Positions 62,595-64,000 of a stretch of DNA of 64,000 nt are shown here, in pieces. Made by a program: the position numbers and the translations under genes. Position 1 is the stretch's first letter, and each line of letters opens with the position of its first letter. Under the pieces are notes generated by a model. The model was not told where the DNA came from. It worked only from the letters and a program-made list of their open reading frames with translations, and ran no database searches. Origin of the DNA: Leisingera aquaemixtae (GTDB lineage Bacteria; Pseudomonadota; Alphaproteobacteria; Rhodobacterales; Rhodobacteraceae); the NCBI RefSeq assembly GCF_019801145.1, contig NZ_JAHVJQ010000014.1, positions 1-64,000 of the forward strand, given 5' to 3'.

Positions 62595-63089
62595 TTGATC
62601 AGCACGCAGCGTTGCCGCAAGGCCGCACAAATCGGCGGAACTCAAAACGCCCTTTCGCTGCATTCAGGTCGGACAATCGAGACGCGGGACAAACCCGCCT
62701 TTTGCCCTTGCAGCTATTGCTACCGCAGAAACCCCTCGCTCTTGCAGCGCGAGGTTCTCTACGGGCTGTTCCTGCGCCACGGAAAGCCAGAGTTCGTCCG
62801 AAGCGACAACGGCCCGGAATTTGCATCAAAGGTTACTCAGCGCTGGCTCGAGAAAGTTGGCGTGAACCCGATCCGGATCTACCCGGGTTCACCCTGGGAG
62901 AACGGGTACAACGAAAGGTTCAATGGAACGCTCCGCCGCGAGGTTCTCAATTCCGAATGGTTCACAACCGCCAGGCAGGCACAGATCGTGATCAATTGCT
63001 GGCTCAGGCAATACAACCACACCCGACCCCATCAGGCCCTCAACATGCGCCCACCAGTGCCCGAAACTCTAAACCAAAATGGCCCATAG
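62595..63089 (+). pseudogene. IS3-family transposase fragment (DDE integrase core, 3' part)
   Basis: The open frame of 164 codons contains, from about codon 50 on, the C-terminal half of an IS3-type OrfB transposase: HGKPEFVRSDNGPEF with the second catalytic Asp, then GSPWENGYNERFNGTLRREVL with the catalytic Glu, and YNHTRPHQALNMRPP at the end. The first catalytic Asp and all of the N-terminal half are missing, and the first 48 codons do not resemble the family, so the element is truncated and inactive. No terminal inverted repeats were recognised. Confidence 0.8.
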
Positions 63090-63112
63090 AAATGGGGCTG
63101 GACAACAGGAAT

Positions 63113-63278
63113 GCCGTCATCTGGACAACATCTTTATCGAACGCCTGTGGAGGCCTACAAGGCCATGCATATCCCGCGCCTGAACGCGATCGGCATCGAG
63201 GTCGTCAGCGACCACGTGTTCGACGTGATGGAAGAGCTCAGCCAGATCAACCGCGCGCCAGTTGGGACAAGTTCGTAG
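63113..63278 (+). pseudogene. Second transposase scrap joined to an unidentified gene tail
   Basis: Bases 63113-63155 encode RHLDNIFIERLWR, the catalytic-Glu segment of a different IS3-type transposase, and then the similarity ends. From 63156 a different frame reads YKAMHIPRLNAIGIEVV, then DHVFDVMEELSQINR, to a stop at 63276-63278, like the C terminus of an ordinary protein that I cannot identify. The joint suggests successive insertions and deletions at one place. Confidence 0.5.
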
Positions 63279-63427
63279 ACCGGCCCGCTGGTCCTGAGTG
63301 CCTCTCCTGACCGCAACAGGAGAGGCCTTCCAAATCCGGGCTCGTTCTACATTTTCTTCCCGCCTGAGCCTCAGTTGCGGCAAATAAACCTTGGTTCCAG
63401 GGCTAGAACAAACAAGTGGGGTAGCCG

Positions 63428-63886
63428 CTATTCGCCATCCCGGTAGGTTACGGCAAATGCCGATCCGTCCTTGGTAGCAATGGTCTCCATCCCCGGCATG
63501 ACGTCGATGTTATGCGCAGCCAGAACGGCCCAGCCATTGGCCAGGCGCTGTGCAAAAAACACCATTATTGTGAAACGGTCCTCAAGAGTTTCACCTGTCC
63601 TGCCAATTTGCCCTGCCAGTTTCCAGCGGGTGTGAATGATCGCGGTGTCGCCGCCAACCCGCCGGACCTTGATACCCCGGGCAGTAATCTCTGAGTGCCG
63701 GAAGAACGTACTGAGCCCGTAGGCGTGCGCTTTTTCGATGTCGACGCGGTTGTGCCACCACAGGCCCACCACGTTGACGAAATCAGCGTCCTCAGCAAAG
63801 AGGGCAGCCAGGGCGCGAGCGTCCCTGGCATTCCAAGCCTCGGCAAAAAGCCGGGGGATGTCATCCGGTGTTTCAGGCATAAGCAT
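63428..63886 (-). CDS. NTF2-like (SgcJ/DUF4440-type) small protein
   Basis: 152 residues. The N-terminal helix (DIPRLFAEAWNARDARALAALFAEDADFVNVVG) followed by WWHNRVDIEKAHA and a curved beta-sheet (DTAIIHTRWKL) is the SnoaL/SgcJ-type NTF2 fold. Function within the family is mostly unknown. The first ATG (63886) and a second two codons later (63880) both lie inside the 3' end of the upstream hemerythrin-like gene; there is no strong ribosome site, so translation is probably coupled to that gene. The gene is convergent with the transposase scraps. Confidence 0.82.
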   Translation of the reverse strand: MLMPETPDDIPRLFAEAWNARDARALAALFAEDADFVNVVGLWWHNRVDIEKAHAYGLSTFFRHSEITARGIKVRRVGGDTAIIHTRWKLAGQIGRTGETLEDRFTIMVFFAQRLANGWAVLAAHNIDVMPGMETIATKDGSAFAVTYRDGE

Positions 63887-64000
63887 GCAGCACCGCCGGG
63901 ATCAGGATGTCTTCCTCGTCATAGGTGTGCCGGTTCAGGATCTTGTTCAGAACTTTCGCCTGCTCCAGCGCCTTGCCGATTTGTGATTTTGAGGTTTTCC
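63873..64000 (-). CDS. Hemerythrin-like domain protein, 3' end only
   Basis: The last 41 codons of a minus-strand gene that continues beyond the window. They read QIGKALEQAKVLNKILNRH, then TYDEEDILIPAVLHAYA before the stop at 63873. A His followed by an E-E-D-x-L-x-P pattern is the usual end of a hemerythrin-type four-helix bundle that binds a di-iron centre. The stop overlaps the start of the NTF2-like gene, so the two are co-transcribed. Role presumably oxygen, nitric oxide or iron sensing or storage; too little is visible to say more. Confidence 0.6.
   Translation of the reverse strand, partial: KTSKSQIGKALEQAKVLNKILNRHTYDEEDILIPAVLHAYA

Overview
The window is GC-rich, densely coded DNA that looks like an alphaproteobacterium of the Rhodobacteraceae (Roseobacter group). 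This is inferred from the gene content: several dimethylglycine-dehydrogenase-like GcvT-family flavoproteins, TRAP and betaine-type ABC transporters, an MttB-family methyltransferase, many LysR regulators and 4-nt ATGA gene overlaps. No rRNA, tRNA or CRISPR array was seen. Most of the window is accessory catabolism of nitrogen compounds. The right end, from about 55 kb, is a low-density region with IS and repeat remnants and a giant toxin-like gene.

Layout. 0.6-3.1 kb: 5-oxoprolinase operon pxpB-pxpC-pxpA (minus strand). 3.2-9.3 kb: signalling block with a cytosolic PAS chemoreceptor, an orphan FixL-like PAS histidine kinase, a small alpha/beta hydrolase and an MHYT-GGDEF-EAL protein. 9.8-17.2 kb: minus-strand operon of a betaine-type ABC importer (binding protein, ATPase, fused double permease), a choline-kinase-like phosphotransferase and a GcvT-type demethylating oxidoreductase, with a divergent DeoR regulator. 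18.3-24.8 kb: two opposed clusters, each with a PhzF-family protein. The first has PhzF, an ornithine-cyclodeaminase-like protein, a small unknown and an unusual SDR. The second has LysR, then PhzF, GST and a beta-carbonic-anhydrase-like protein. 24.9-26.3 kb: an NTF2-like protein and a DUF2189 membrane protein. 26.7-30.2 kb: a Calx-beta/RTX protein that looks like a type I secretion substrate.

31-42.8 kb: a six-gene, tightly coupled minus-strand operon with a divergent LysR gene: MttB-family methyltransferase, class III aminotransferase, two GcvT-type FAD oxidoreductases, a ThDP enzyme and a TcuA-like flavoprotein. The enzymes could take a quaternary N-methylated amino compound through stepwise demethylation, transamination and carbon-skeleton cleavage. 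One of the oxidoreductases carries an in-frame palindromic-repeat insertion. 43.2-43.8 kb: a decayed tyrosine recombinase. 44-48.3 kb: agmatine use (binding protein, aguA, aguB, LysR). 48.4-55.0 kb: a TRAP importer with a carbon-nitrogen hydrolase and an M24-fold protein lacking metal ligands, divergent from an Asp/Glu-racemase-like enzyme and a GntR regulator.

55-64 kb: about 1.1 kb of non-coding DNA with terminators and a 13-bp repeat cluster, then a 1687-residue modular protein built from internal duplications and followed by a 353-residue partner gene. After that come IS3-type transposase fragments, an NTF2-like gene and the 3' end of a hemerythrin-like gene that runs off the window. The N-methyl-compound operon and the giant modular protein are the best candidates for undescribed systems.
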